Source: Hymenobacter qilianensis (GTDB taxonomy: Bacteria > Bacteroidota > Bacteroidia > Cytophagales > Hymenobacteraceae). From it: DNA of 64,000 bases. The translations under genes and the position numbers were made by a program. A model generated the notes under the pieces. It was not told the DNA's origin. It saw only the letters and a program-made list of their open reading frames with translations, and did no database searches. Shown here in pieces: positions 54,931-64,000 of this stretch (position 1 is the first letter of the stretch; each line of letters starts with the position of its first letter). The stretch spans positions 2,728,001 through 2,792,000 of the forward strand of contig NZ_CP060784.1 in NCBI RefSeq assembly GCF_014489555.1. Direction: 5' to 3'.

Positions 54931-56265
54931 CTAGCGTTGGCTAGCTGCCTGATTCCGGAAGTCCTCAGCCGAAATCGGCTTATCAGTAACAACAACTTTG
55001 CCGCGCAGGTTTTCAAGTACTTTCTCTGCCAGAATGGCCTCATACTCGTCTACGTAGTTTTTGCCGTTCTCCTGCTTCAGGTAATTGTCAGCGAAGCTAC
55101 GGATGGACTCTTGCAACTCTGGCGTCATTTCCATGTTGAATTGACCCAGAATCTTCTGCATGGTGCGCTCCACGATTTCGTCGTTCGATACCTTCAGACC
55201 CTGCTCTTCTACTACCTTATTGCGAATCATCGACCACTTCAATTCGCGCTCGTAGTCGTCGTAGTGCTCTTCTACCTGCTCCTCGGTAAGTTTGCCTTTG
55301 TTGGCGCGCACCAACCATTTCTTGAAGAACTCTTTGGGTACTTCGATGGTCGTGTTATTTACCATCTGGTCCACGATTTGGCGGTTGAGCAATCCATCAG
55401 ACTCACGGTCGTAGTTCTCCTGTACCGTAGTACGCACTTTCTCATCAAATTCTTCGCGAGAAGTAATGATGTCTTTGCCGAATACTTTGTCAAACAACTC
55501 CTGATCTAGCTCAGGCTTGGTCGTGCGGTTGATTTTCTCAACATTCAGTACATACTCGCCGCTCGCGTTGGCCGCCTCATCTTTCGAAAGACCGGAGAAG
55601 TTGGCAATGGCAGAAGCGTCGCCATCGAAAGCATCCTTCAGATCGAACGTTACCGAATCGTTGGCCTTTACACCGATAAATTTATCGACGTTGTTCTTTA
55701 CCTTATTAATAGGCAGCAATACCGTGCGGCCTTCGCCTTCCTCATCCGCTTTCTTGAGCTTACCATAGAGGTAGTCAGAAGCTTCCGAAGCCTCAGGGTT
55801 GGTGCTCTCACCATACTGGCGAGAAATCTGGTCGTAGGTTTCCTGTAGCGTAGCCTCGTCAACACCTATCTGGTGGCGCTCCACATTCAGTGTTTGGTCG
55901 GCAGGTAACTCAAAATCAGGTAGTAAGCCTAGCTCAAACTTAAAATCGAAATCCTTCTGGGTGTCAAAGTCAATGTCGCTGGCCACGGGCAGGGGCTCGC
56001 CCAGAATGCGCACGTTGTTCTCCTTAATGTAGTTATCAACCGCTTTGCCTAGCAAGCCATTGATTTCTTCCACCAGAATGCTCTTCCCGTACATCTTACG
56101 AACCAAGCCCACGGGTACTTTGCCCGGCCGGAACCCTTTGATTTGCGCTCTCTTGCTGTAGTCCTTGAGCTTGTTATCAACCGTGGCAGCATAATCGGCC
56201 TCAGTCAGGTGTACTGTCAGGATGGCACTAAGCTGGTCGTCGTTTTTATCGAGGGTAATATCCAA
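54931..56265 (-). CDS. tig: Trigger factor chaperone
   Basis: A 444-residue ribosome-associated chaperone/prolyl isomerase. The ribosome-binding signature KGFRPGKVPVGLVRKMYGKS, the acidic N-terminus LDITLDKNDDQLSAIL, and helical arms (KWLVRANKGKLTEEQVEEHYDDYERELKW, given in part) are typical of Bacteroidota trigger factors. The TTG at 56265 fits best, giving MDITLDKNDD; the preceding codons have no family-like sequence. It is transcribed leftward from below tRNA-Leu, with clpP next. Confidence 0.93.
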   Translation of the reverse strand: MDITLDKNDDQLSAILTVHLTEADYAATVDNKLKDYSKRAQIKGFRPGKVPVGLVRKMYGKSILVEEINGLLGKAVDNYIKENNVRILGEPLPVASDIDFDTQKDFDFKFELGLLPDFELPADQTLNVERHQIGVDEATLQETYDQISRQYGESTNPEASEASDYLYGKLKKADEEGEGRTVLLPINKVKNNVDKFIGVKANDSVTFDLKDAFDGDASAIANFSGLSKDEAANASGEYVLNVEKINRTTKPELDQELFDKVFGKDIITSREEFDEKVRTTVQENYDRESDGLLNRQIVDQMVNNTTIEVPKEFFKKWLVRANKGKLTEEQVEEHYDDYERELKWSMIRNKVVEEQGLKVSNDEIVERTMQKILGQFNMEMTPELQESIRSFADNYLKQENGKNYVDEYEAILAEKVLENLRGKVVVTDKPISAEDFRNQAASQR

Positions 56266-56318
56266 AACAGGTGGTCGGTTAAAGGGTAATGGAAAAGAAA
56301 TGGGCCGGCAGCCGGTGA

Positions 56319-56351
56319 AAAAGAAACCCCCAACGGTTGGGTTGAGGGTTT
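56319..56351 (-). terminator. Terminator of tRNA-Leu
   Basis: On the minus strand AAACCCTCAAC pairs with GTTGGGGGTTT (one wobble) and is followed by CTTTTTC. It lies between tRNA-Leu and tig. Confidence 0.6.
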
Positions 56352-56373
56352 GGGCATTCTTTAAACTACTAAG

Positions 56374-56455
56374 TGCGGATGGAGGGACTCGAACCCACAC
56401 GCCTTGCGGCACCAGATCCTAAGTCTGGCACGTCTACCAATTTCGCCACATCCGC
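56374..56455 (-). tRNA. tRNA-Leu (anticodon TAG)
   Basis: An 82-base tRNA with a class II variable arm. Acceptor arms GCGGATG / CATCCGC pair, the T-arm GGGTTCGAGTCCC is present, and the anticodon loop CTTAGGA gives TAG, reading CUN Leu codons. Confidence 0.95.
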
Positions 56456-56480
56456 CGCAAGGCCAACTGCCTCGGGGCCG

Positions 56481-56511
56481 CAAAGCTACACAACGAGTCG
56501 GGAAATTCAAA
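56481..56511 (-). promoter_or_regulatory. Consensus Bacteroidota promoter of tRNA-Leu
   Basis: On the minus strand TTTG, a 19-base spacer and TAGCTTTG match the sigma-ABfr consensus TTTG-N19-TAnnTTTG exactly. The tRNA begins 25 bases downstream. Confidence 0.8.
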
Positions 56512-56770
56512 CCAACTCCGCAATGAGTAGAGAATGATTATAGTAATCCTGCGAAAATTTGCCCCCCAAGCACTTTATTTGATGAAATTCAGCACGGCCA
56601 GGTTTCCTTTTGAAGACCACTACGTTCCTTCAAAACCTGATTTTGCCCCCCAGCTATTGAGTCGCACCTTTTTAAGCTGCAGTATTGTTGTAAACACGAC
56701 TCGTCCGCTAATCATACGCTGAGTTCGTACTTTCGCAGATAACCACGGGGCTTTGGCTCCGCCCGCGTAC
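56512..56770. other. Spacer between tRNA-Leu promoter and spoT
   Basis: This 259-base spacer holds two copies of the TTTGCCCCCC motif (near 56560 and 56642). A TACTTTCG (near 56729) is a weak -7 candidate for spoT. Confidence 0.35.
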
Positions 56771-58981
56771 ATGGCTACCCTTATTGATCCTGAAGTAGAG
56801 CGCAACGAAATTCTGCGGCATTATCGCCGCTTACTTCGTACTGCTAAGCCTTATTTGCACGGCAACGACGCTAAGCTTATTAAAAAAGCCTTCAATACTT
56901 CCTTGGAGGCTCATAAGAATATGCGTCGCAAATCCGGGGAGCCATACATCCTGCATCCGTTGGCGGTAGCGCAGATTGCGGTGGAGGAAATTGGGTTGGG
57001 TACCACGAGTATTGTTTCGGCCCTGCTGCACGACGTGGTAGAGGATACGCCGATGGAAATATCGGATGTCGAACGTGAGTTTGGGCCCAAAGTGGCGCGC
57101 ATCATTGATGGGCTGACCAAGATTTCGGGCGTATTCGACTATGGTACCAGCGAGCAGGCCGAGAACTTCCGCAAGATGCTGCTTACGCTTTCCGAGGATG
57201 TACGCGTCATTCTGATCAAGCTTGCCGACCGCTTGCATAATATGCGGACGCTGGAGTCGATGCCCCGGCATAAGCAGCTCAAAATAGCCTCCGAAACTAT
57301 TTACTTATACGCTCCGCTGGCGCATAGATTGGGATTATACGCCATCAAAACCGAGCTGGAGGACCTTTACTTAAAGTACACCGACACCGAAGTATATAAC
57401 GACTTGGTGACGAAAGTGCGCCAGAGCCGTAGCGCACGTAATCGCTTTATTAAGGAGTTCGTCACGCCTATCGACGAGGAATTGAAGGCCCAAGGCTTTG
57501 ATTTTGAGATAAAAGGCCGCCCCAAATCAATTTACTCCATCCTGCGCAAAATGCGCAAGCAGAACGTGACCTTCGATGAGGTGTATGATTTGTTTGCCAT
57601 TCGCGTTATTCTGGACGTGCCGCCGGAGCAGGAAAAAGCCGCCTGCTGGCAGGTATACTCCATCGTCACTGACTTTTACCAGCCCAATCCCGATCGTCTG
57701 CGCGATTGGGTAAGTACACCCAAAGCCAATGGCTACGAGAGTCTGCATACCACCGTTATGTCGCGCACAGGGCAGTGGGTGGAGGTCCAGATTCGCTCCA
57801 AGCGCATGGACGATATTGCCGAAAAAGGCTACGCAGCCCACTGGAAATACAAAGATACCGGCACCGTACAGCCTGAATCGACGCTGGAATCGTGGATTGC
57901 AAAGGTGCGGGAGATGCTTGAGACCAATAATTCCAGCGCGCTGGAGTTTATGGATGAGTTTCGGCAGAACCTCTTCGTCAAGGAAGTGTATGCTTTTACG
58001 CCCAAAGGCAAGCTGGTTATTCTGCCAGACAAGGCAACGGCGCTGGATTTTGCCTTCGACATTCACTCTCAAATTGGCTTGCAGTGCCTGGGGGCCAAAG
58101 TCAATCAGAAGCTGCAGCCCTTGAGCTACCAGCTCCGCAACGGTGATCAGGTCGAAATCCTGACCTCTCATAAGCAACGACCTACGGAGGAATGGCTACA
58201 GTACGTAATTACATCAAAAGCCCGCTCAAAGATCAAAGAGTATTTGCGGGATGATAAGCGCTCCAAAGCGGAGGATGGGCGCTATCTGGTAGAGAAGCGA
58301 TTAGAACTACTTGGTGTTGAGAATAATCAGGAAAATCTGAACCGCTTGCTTGCTCATTTCAACCTTTACAACGCGCAGGATTTCTTTTATCGCTTGGCAA
58401 TCGGCCAGCTCGATGGGCGGGAGATTAAGGTGGAATTGTTCGATCCAACGATTGAGTCGCCTCAATTACCTTCTTCCTTAGACCCTAGATCCTTCGATCA
58501 GGAGGTGCAGAAGATTCGGGGGGTGAATGCTAATATGCTCGTCATTGGTGAGCATACCGACAAGTTCGACTATCATATTGCCCCCTGCTGCAATCCGATT
58601 CCGGGTGACGATGTGTTTGGTTTTGAAACCGAAACCGAAGGAATTATAATTCACCGCACGTCGTGTCCGCAGGCGGTTAAGCTTATGTCGAACTACGGTA
58701 GCCGCATTGTGCGCGCCAAGTGGACCGATCAGCTGGAACTTGCTTTCCTTGCCGGCATTCGCATCAAGGGCTCCGACCGGGTTGGGTTGGTGAACGACGT
58801 GACTCGTATTATCTCCAACAGCCTGAAAGTCAATATGCGCTCCATCACCATCGATTCCAATGATGGGATGTTTGAGGGTCAGATAATGGTCTTTGTCAAC
58901 GATACGGACCACTTACACAAGATGATTCAGCGCCTGAGCAAAGTAAATGGCGTACTGTTGGTGGAACGATTCGCTACTTAA
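56771..58981 (+). CDS. Bifunctional (p)ppGpp synthetase/hydrolase (RelA/SpoT)
   Basis: A 736-residue Rel enzyme: HD hydrolase domain with HDVVEDTP, synthetase with KPNGYESLHTT-like VSTPKANGYESLHTTV, split as TPKANGYESLHTTV, TGS domain (VYAFTPKGKLVILP) and a C-terminal ACT domain (IRIKGSDRVGLVNDVTRI). ATG at 56771 is chosen over an upstream non-ATG start. HYAHPFTTYD-type residues confirm hydrolase; the presence of both motif sets makes it bifunctional. It sets alarmone levels in starvation. Confidence 0.93.
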   Translation: MATLIDPEVERNEILRHYRRLLRTAKPYLHGNDAKLIKKAFNTSLEAHKNMRRKSGEPYILHPLAVAQIAVEEIGLGTTSIVSALLHDVVEDTPMEISDVEREFGPKVARIIDGLTKISGVFDYGTSEQAENFRKMLLTLSEDVRVILIKLADRLHNMRTLESMPRHKQLKIASETIYLYAPLAHRLGLYAIKTELEDLYLKYTDTEVYNDLVTKVRQSRSARNRFIKEFVTPIDEELKAQGFDFEIKGRPKSIYSILRKMRKQNVTFDEVYDLFAIRVILDVPPEQEKAACWQVYSIVTDFYQPNPDRLRDWVSTPKANGYESLHTTVMSRTGQWVEVQIRSKRMDDIAEKGYAAHWKYKDTGTVQPESTLESWIAKVREMLETNNSSALEFMDEFRQNLFVKEVYAFTPKGKLVILPDKATALDFAFDIHSQIGLQCLGAKVNQKLQPLSYQLRNGDQVEILTSHKQRPTEEWLQYVITSKARSKIKEYLRDDKRSKAEDGRYLVEKRLELLGVENNQENLNRLLAHFNLYNAQDFFYRLAIGQLDGREIKVELFDPTIESPQLPSSLDPRSFDQEVQKIRGVNANMLVIGEHTDKFDYHIAPCCNPIPGDDVFGFETETEGIIIHRTSCPQAVKLMSNYGSRIVRAKWTDQLELAFLAGIRIKGSDRVGLVNDVTRIISNSLKVNMRSITIDSNDGMFEGQIMVFVNDTDHLHKMIQRLSKVNGVLLVERFAT

Positions 58982-59160
58982 GTTCTTAATAGTCTTAGTG
59001 AGCCCTAGTTAGTATAAAAGAATAGGCTGGAGGCTTTTTGTCGGTCTGCAATTGGGTCAACAGTTATTCTATCGAGCAAAAAAGCCCCCAGCGCTGGATA
59101 AAAATTTGGTGATTTAAGCTATCGTCTGAAAGTTGAGCCCGCTAACTCACTTTGCCCGCT

Positions 59161-59168
59161 TACCTTTG
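59161..59168 (+). promoter_or_regulatory. Candidate -7 box for the fur operon
   Basis: TACCTTTG fits TAnnTTTG and lies 26 bases before the fur ATG; no good -33 box is seen at the right spacing. Confidence 0.4.
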
Positions 59169-59194
59169 TTACTCCTTATATATAAGGTTGCAGA

Positions 59195-59665
59195 ATGCTT
59201 GATAGAGATAAATTTGAGGAAGTGAAGAAAATTTTCACTGCCTATTTAGAGAATAAAGGATTGCGCAAGACCTCTGAGCGCTACGCTATCTTGGAGGAAA
59301 TATACTCTCGTACTGGCCATTTTGATGTTGAGGAGCTGTATACCGGCATGAAAGCGCAAGGCTTACAAGTGAGCCGAGCCACTGTATACAATACGCTTGA
59401 CTTGCTAGTAGAGCACGGATTGGTAAGCAAGCATCAATTCGGGCGTAATTTGGCTCAGTATGAGAAGTCCTATGGCTATCGTCAGCACGACCACGTCATC
59501 TGTACGGAGTGCCACAAAGTGGTCGAATTCTGCGACCCTCGTATTCACGGCATCCAGACCATGGTCGGGGAACTTTTGAATTTCCATATCTTGCACCACT
59601 CTTTGAATCTGTACGGCGTTTGTGGTGATTGTCGCGCCAAAGCCGCCCGCTTACTTTCTGAATGA
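59195..59665 (+). CDS. Fur-family transcriptional regulator
   Basis: A 156-residue Fur-type repressor. The winged helix contains [16 protein letters not shown] and [19 protein letters not shown]; the metal site has [15 protein letters not shown] and a second CxxC in GVCGDCR, binding structural zinc. Iron-, zinc- or peroxide-sensing branch is unclear. It overlaps the next gene by ATGA, so fur, STAS and purA form one operon. Confidence 0.92.
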   Translation: MLDRDKFEEVKKIFTAYLENKGLRKTSERYAILEEIYSRTGHFDVEELYTGMKAQGLQVSRATVYNTLDLLVEHGLVSKHQFGRNLAQYEKSYGYRQHDHVICTECHKVVEFCDPRIHGIQTMVGELLNFHILHHSLNLYGVCGDCRAKAARLLSE

Positions 59666-60009
59666 AAACTGAATCCGCCGTTCAAGACGGTATCCTCTTC
59701 GTTCGCCTCTCTGGCGACCTCATCGGCAGCCCCGATTCCCAACCTCTGCTCCAACTTGTCAACGACCACCTTGGTGAGGGGTTAAGTTATTGTGCGATTG
59801 ACTTGTCTAACGTGCGCTTTATTAATAGCACGGGCATTGGGGTACTAGTCTCTATTCTGACAAAATTCCGCAATCAGGGCGGCGAGCTAGTGCTTATCAA
59901 TCCTTCTGACCTTGTCCGTAAGCTTTTGGTCATTACCAAGCTCGACGCCATCTTTAATATTGCGGCTGATGATGCATCAGCTGCCGAACAATTGAAAGCT
60001 ACAACCTAA
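59662..60009 (+). CDS. STAS-domain protein (anti-sigma factor antagonist-like)
   Basis: A 115-residue STAS fold: [16 protein letters not shown] and [21 protein letters not shown], where the Ser of NSTGIG is the phosphorylation site in SpoIIAA/RsbV. It overlaps fur by ATGA and purA by TAATG, so all three are translated together. No anti-sigma kinase (RsbW/SpoIIAB) is near. Confidence 0.88.
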   Translation: MKTESAVQDGILFVRLSGDLIGSPDSQPLLQLVNDHLGEGLSYCAIDLSNVRFINSTGIGVLVSILTKFRNQGGELVLINPSDLVRKLLVITKLDAIFNIAADDASAAEQLKATT

Positions 60010-61280
60010 TGCCAGTTGACGTACTTGTTGGATTACAGTGGGGAGATGAAGGGAAAGGTAAAATTGTAGACGTGTTAGCCCCCACGTACGATGTGGTAGC
60101 CCGTTTTCAGGGTGGCCCCAACGCTGGCCACACGCTTACCTTCGATGGTTTGAAACATGTACTACACCAAGTACCATCCGGTATTTTTCACCCGCATATT
60201 ATTAATGTAGTTGGTAATGGCGTCGTACTCGACCCCGTAGTATTCCGGGGAGAGCTACAAAAGCTAACTGACCGAGGAGTAAGCTGGGGGGCAAATCTCT
60301 ACATCTCCAAAAAGGCGCAACTCATCCTGCCATCTCATCGTGCTCTCGATCGTATTTCGGAAGAGATACGTGGGGGGGGCAAAATTGGCTCAACACTTAA
60401 AGGCATAGGGCCCACTTACCAGGACAAGATTGGTCGTACTGGGCTGCGAGTAGGTGATGTACTACTTCCAACCTTTCAAGCCCGTTATGCTGAGGCAGTA
60501 GCCCGACACGCGCAGTTTGCTTCCTTTCACGGTCGGGATCTTGAAATTGAAGCGTTAGAAGAGGATTTTTTCTCAGCTGTCGAATTCCTGCGTACCCTTC
60601 AGCTTACCGATACAGAGTATTTGCTTAATGATTTGTTGCGCCAAGGAAAGCGTATTCTTGCTGAAGGAGCTCAAGGCTCTTTGCTCGACATTGACTTTGG
60701 TACTTATCCTTTTGTTACCTCATCTAATACCGTCGTTGCAGGGGCTTGCACTGGCCTAGGTATTGCTCCTCGTCACATTGATCAGGTATATGGTATCACC
60801 AAAGCTTACTGTACTCGTGTAGGTAGCGGCCCTTTCCCCACTGAGCTACATGATGAGGTAGGGGAGAGGATTCGGCAGGCTGGACGTGAATTCGGCTCTA
60901 CTACTGGTCGGCCACGTCGTTGTGGTTGGATTGACTTGCCATCTCTGCGCTACAGTATCATGCTTAATGGGGTAACAGAACTCCACCTGATGAAGGCCGA
61001 TGTACTGGATGAGTTCACCGAAATACAGGTATGCACTCATTACAAGACGTCCGATGGTAACGATACAGACCTCTTACCGGATTATGAAGCATTACAGGCA
61101 TTAACTCCTGTTTATACCACATTACCCGGGTGGCGCACCGATTTGCAAAATATTTCAACAGCTAATGATCTACCTGTCGAGCTTCAATCGTATCTGCAAT
61201 TCCTTGAGCGTCATTTAGAAGTACCTATCCGTATTGTTAGTGTTGGCCCAGACCGAGTAAGTACTCTTCACCTAAACTAG
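60009..61280 (+). CDS. purA: Adenylosuccinate synthase
   Basis: A 423-residue enzyme that joins IMP and aspartate with GTP in AMP synthesis. The GTP-binding VLVGLQWGDEGKGKIVD is at the N-terminus; catalytic GPNAGHT follows, and TTGRPRRCGWIDLPSLRYS near residue 300 is the Asp-binding loop. It carries two intact TGGGGGG-type runs (near 60287 and 60372, the latter with 8 G), which are in frame. It is the last gene of the fur operon. Confidence 0.95.
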   Translation: MPVDVLVGLQWGDEGKGKIVDVLAPTYDVVARFQGGPNAGHTLTFDGLKHVLHQVPSGIFHPHIINVVGNGVVLDPVVFRGELQKLTDRGVSWGANLYISKKAQLILPSHRALDRISEEIRGGGKIGSTLKGIGPTYQDKIGRTGLRVGDVLLPTFQARYAEAVARHAQFASFHGRDLEIEALEEDFFSAVEFLRTLQLTDTEYLLNDLLRQGKRILAEGAQGSLLDIDFGTYPFVTSSNTVVAGACTGLGIAPRHIDQVYGITKAYCTRVGSGPFPTELHDEVGERIRQAGREFGSTTGRPRRCGWIDLPSLRYSIMLNGVTELHLMKADVLDEFTEIQVCTHYKTSDGNDTDLLPDYEALQALTPVYTTLPGWRTDLQNISTANDLPVELQSYLQFLERHLEVPIRIVSVGPDRVSTLHLN

Positions 61281-61284
61281 GTAA

Positions 61285-61330
61285 AAAGGTACGGTGGGCC
61301 TTGACTTATTCAATACTCGCCGTACCTTTG
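61285..61330 (+). terminator. Hairpin after purA
   Basis: The arms AAAGGTACGG and CCGTACCTTT surround a 25-base loop; the T-run is short, so it is a weak terminator. Confidence 0.45.
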
Positions 61331-61390
61331 TCATCCTGTTCAAGCAATCGGCTTACAGTACTATTTATTTGAGAATTTCAGCTGTTTCTC

Positions 61391-61422
61391 TTGGAATAAA
61401 GGCTAAAAGCATATTATCTTTG
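61391..61422 (+). promoter_or_regulatory. rRNA promoter candidate P1
   Basis: TTG (61391-61393), 21 bases and TATCTTTG (61415-61422) match the Bacteroidota consensus loosely. Confidence 0.6.
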
Positions 61423-61596
61423 TAGCCCTTTCGCTCAAACGGAGCTTTGTCTAGGATGTTCTGCTTTTCAATACTTACTATATTGAAAATGGAAAGGATT
61501 TGAACTTAAAATAATGGTAAGAAGTCAATAGGTCATTATGATCGTTAGCTAATATAGCTTGGTCATATTGGAGCGAAAATAAATCTTGTTCTGTCC

Positions 61597-61628
61597 TTGA
61601 CAATTGGTTTTGAATTATAGTATCTTTG
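61597..61628 (+). promoter_or_regulatory. rRNA promoter candidate P2
   Basis: TTG (61597-61599), 21 bases and TATCTTTG (61621-61628). The same TATCTTTGNAGCCC context as P1 is seen. Confidence 0.65.
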
Positions 61629-61698
61629 CAGCCCGCTTCAATAGGAAGGGGCTTAGTAAGTTGAAAAGTAAAGAAGATTTAATTTCTCTCTCTTTAAC

Positions 61699-61728
61699 TT
61701 GCAAATAGAAAAAAGTATTTTACCTTTG
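61699..61728 (+). promoter_or_regulatory. rRNA promoter candidate P3
   Basis: TTG (61699-61701), 19 bases and TACCTTTG (61721-61728) match the consensus spacing exactly; it is nearest the 16S. Confidence 0.75.
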
Positions 61729-61814
61729 CATCCCCTAACGAAAAGACGTTTAGGATTGCAGTAAGGAGAGAGCTACGGGAGTAGCGGCAAGGTTAGCTCA
61801 ACAGGAGCTAGCGC

Positions 61815-61825
61815 ACGTTCTTTGA
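61815..61825 (+). promoter_or_regulatory. boxA-like antitermination element in the rRNA leader
   Basis: ACGTTCTTTGA recurs at 63868-63878 in the 16S-23S spacer, the positions expected for boxA-type antitermination sites. Confidence 0.5.
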
Positions 61826-61963
61826 ATGATTGGAAAAGACAAATTGGTAAGGCTGCCGGCGGTAGGCAACTACCCACGGTAGCAAGCGTAACAAACGAGT
61901 TCAACACAAAGAGTTGGATCAAGCACTCGACAGCAGCTTAGGTTCGCCTAAGTGAAGAGAATT

Positions 61964-63481
<1,518 letters not shown>

Positions 63482-63587
63482 GGAGCTGATCCACCTCTAG
63501 AACTCTAGTCGTTACACGACAACCCTACCAATACGTCTTTTCCTCTCATTCAAATAATTTTTCGGATTCGATTCTAAATCGAAACCC

Positions 63588-63661
63588 GGGCTAGTAGCTC
63601 AGGTGGTTAGAGCGCGACACTGATAATGTCGAGGTCCGTGGTTCGAGTCCACGCTGGCCCA
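63588..63661 (+). tRNA. tRNA-Ile (anticodon GAT)
   Basis: Acceptor GGGCTAG / CTGGCCC, T-arm GGTTCGAGTCC, anticodon loop with GAT. It lies in the 16S-23S spacer. Confidence 0.95.
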
Positions 63662-63690
63662 CAGGGGAAGGCGGAGAAGGCAGAACACAC

Positions 63691-63764
63691 GGGGGATTAG
63701 CTCAGCTGGCTAGAGCACCTGCCTTGCACGCAGGGGGTCAACGGTTCGAATCCGTTATTCTCCA
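63691..63764 (+). tRNA. tRNA-Ala (anticodon TGC)
   Basis: D-arm AGCTCAGCTGGCTAGAGC, anticodon in CCTTGCACG (TGC), T-arm GGTTCGAATCC, acceptor GGGGGAT / ATTCTCC with two wobbles. Confidence 0.95.
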
Positions 63765-63867
63765 CGCAGAATTACTCACAAATGGTGAGTGAACTCGGAG
63801 AGTACAGAGTATATACTAATAAGCGAGGCAACTCCTTATTAGTCCACTGTCTTCAACAGGAAGACAC

Positions 63868-63878
63868 ACGTTCTTTGA
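63868..63878 (+). promoter_or_regulatory. Second boxA-like element in the 16S-23S spacer
   Basis: ACGTTCTTTGA is the same element as at 61815. Confidence 0.5.
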
Positions 63879-63971
63879 CGTAGGATAACGAGTAAGAAGA
63901 AAAAGAAAGAAGCGAGGATTACTTCAATGTAGTTTCTTGTTACGAGCCCCCTGCCTTCGGGCGGGGACAGG

Positions 63972-64000
63972 TAAGTAAGCAAGGGCACACGGGGGATGCC
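63972..64000 (+). rRNA. rrl: 23S ribosomal RNA, 5' fragment
   Basis: GGGCACACGGGGGATGCC at the window end matches the conserved 23S start. The 5' boundary is approximate and the rest lies beyond the window. Confidence 0.8.

Overview
The window looks like a chromosomal piece of a GC-rich member of the Bacteroidota, most likely Hymenobacter or a close relative (inference). Supporting signs are two SusC/SusD pairs, a type IX secretion sorting domain, TAnnTTTG-type -7 promoter boxes without clear Shine-Dalgarno sites, a Bacteroidota-type 16S gene, and a GC-rich genome with short intergenic regions.

Layout. 1-4.6 kb: end of a GH31 alpha-glycosidase, an alpha/beta hydrolase coupled to a T9SS-sorted exoprotein, then a rhomboid protease and a membrane protein that share an N-terminal motif. 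4.7-5.8 kb: three tandem genes for small, disordered, hydrophilic proteins. 5.9-10.1 kb: a cell-wall-flavoured trio (penicillin-recognising serine hydrolase, VanX/DdpX dipeptidase, GH10-like hydrolase). 10.4-21.1 kb: two SusCD glycan-uptake loci pointing at each other. 21.4-29.4 kb: acyltransferase, acyl-CoA synthetase, a GH3/serine-hydrolase fusion and a PhoD-like phosphatase. 29.5-41 kb: assorted membrane, peptidase and housekeeping genes. 41-43 kb: three secreted Thr/Gly/Ser-rich low-complexity proteins. 43.3-48.6 kb: DCC protein, a divergent MarR/oxidoreductase pair with a perfect palindromic operator candidate, and heptose epimerase HldD. 48.9-52.6 kb: metal/siderophore/B12-type ABC binding protein and permease, QueD, LpxB. 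52.7-61.3 kb: core genes clpX, clpP, tig, tRNA-Leu, relA/spoT, fur, a STAS protein and purA. 61.3-64 kb: an rRNA operon with three tandem promoter candidates, 16S, tRNA-Ile, tRNA-Ala and the first bases of 23S.

Two features run through the whole window. First, 15 genes carry 21 frameshifts, and every one is repaired by adding one base; all but one lie in a run of four or more G or C. Even clpX is hit. This is best read as homopolymer undercalling in the assembly, so I annotate these genes as whole CDSs and give the break points. Second, a motif of the form TGGGGGGC followed by A/T-rich sequence recurs tens of times in genes and spacers. It matches the arm of a terminator cassette (AAAAAGCCCCCAG / CTGGGGGCTTTTT) that ends many genes. 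Several families of intergenic palindromic repeats, one nested inside another, are also present. No insertion sequence, prophage or CRISPR array was seen.
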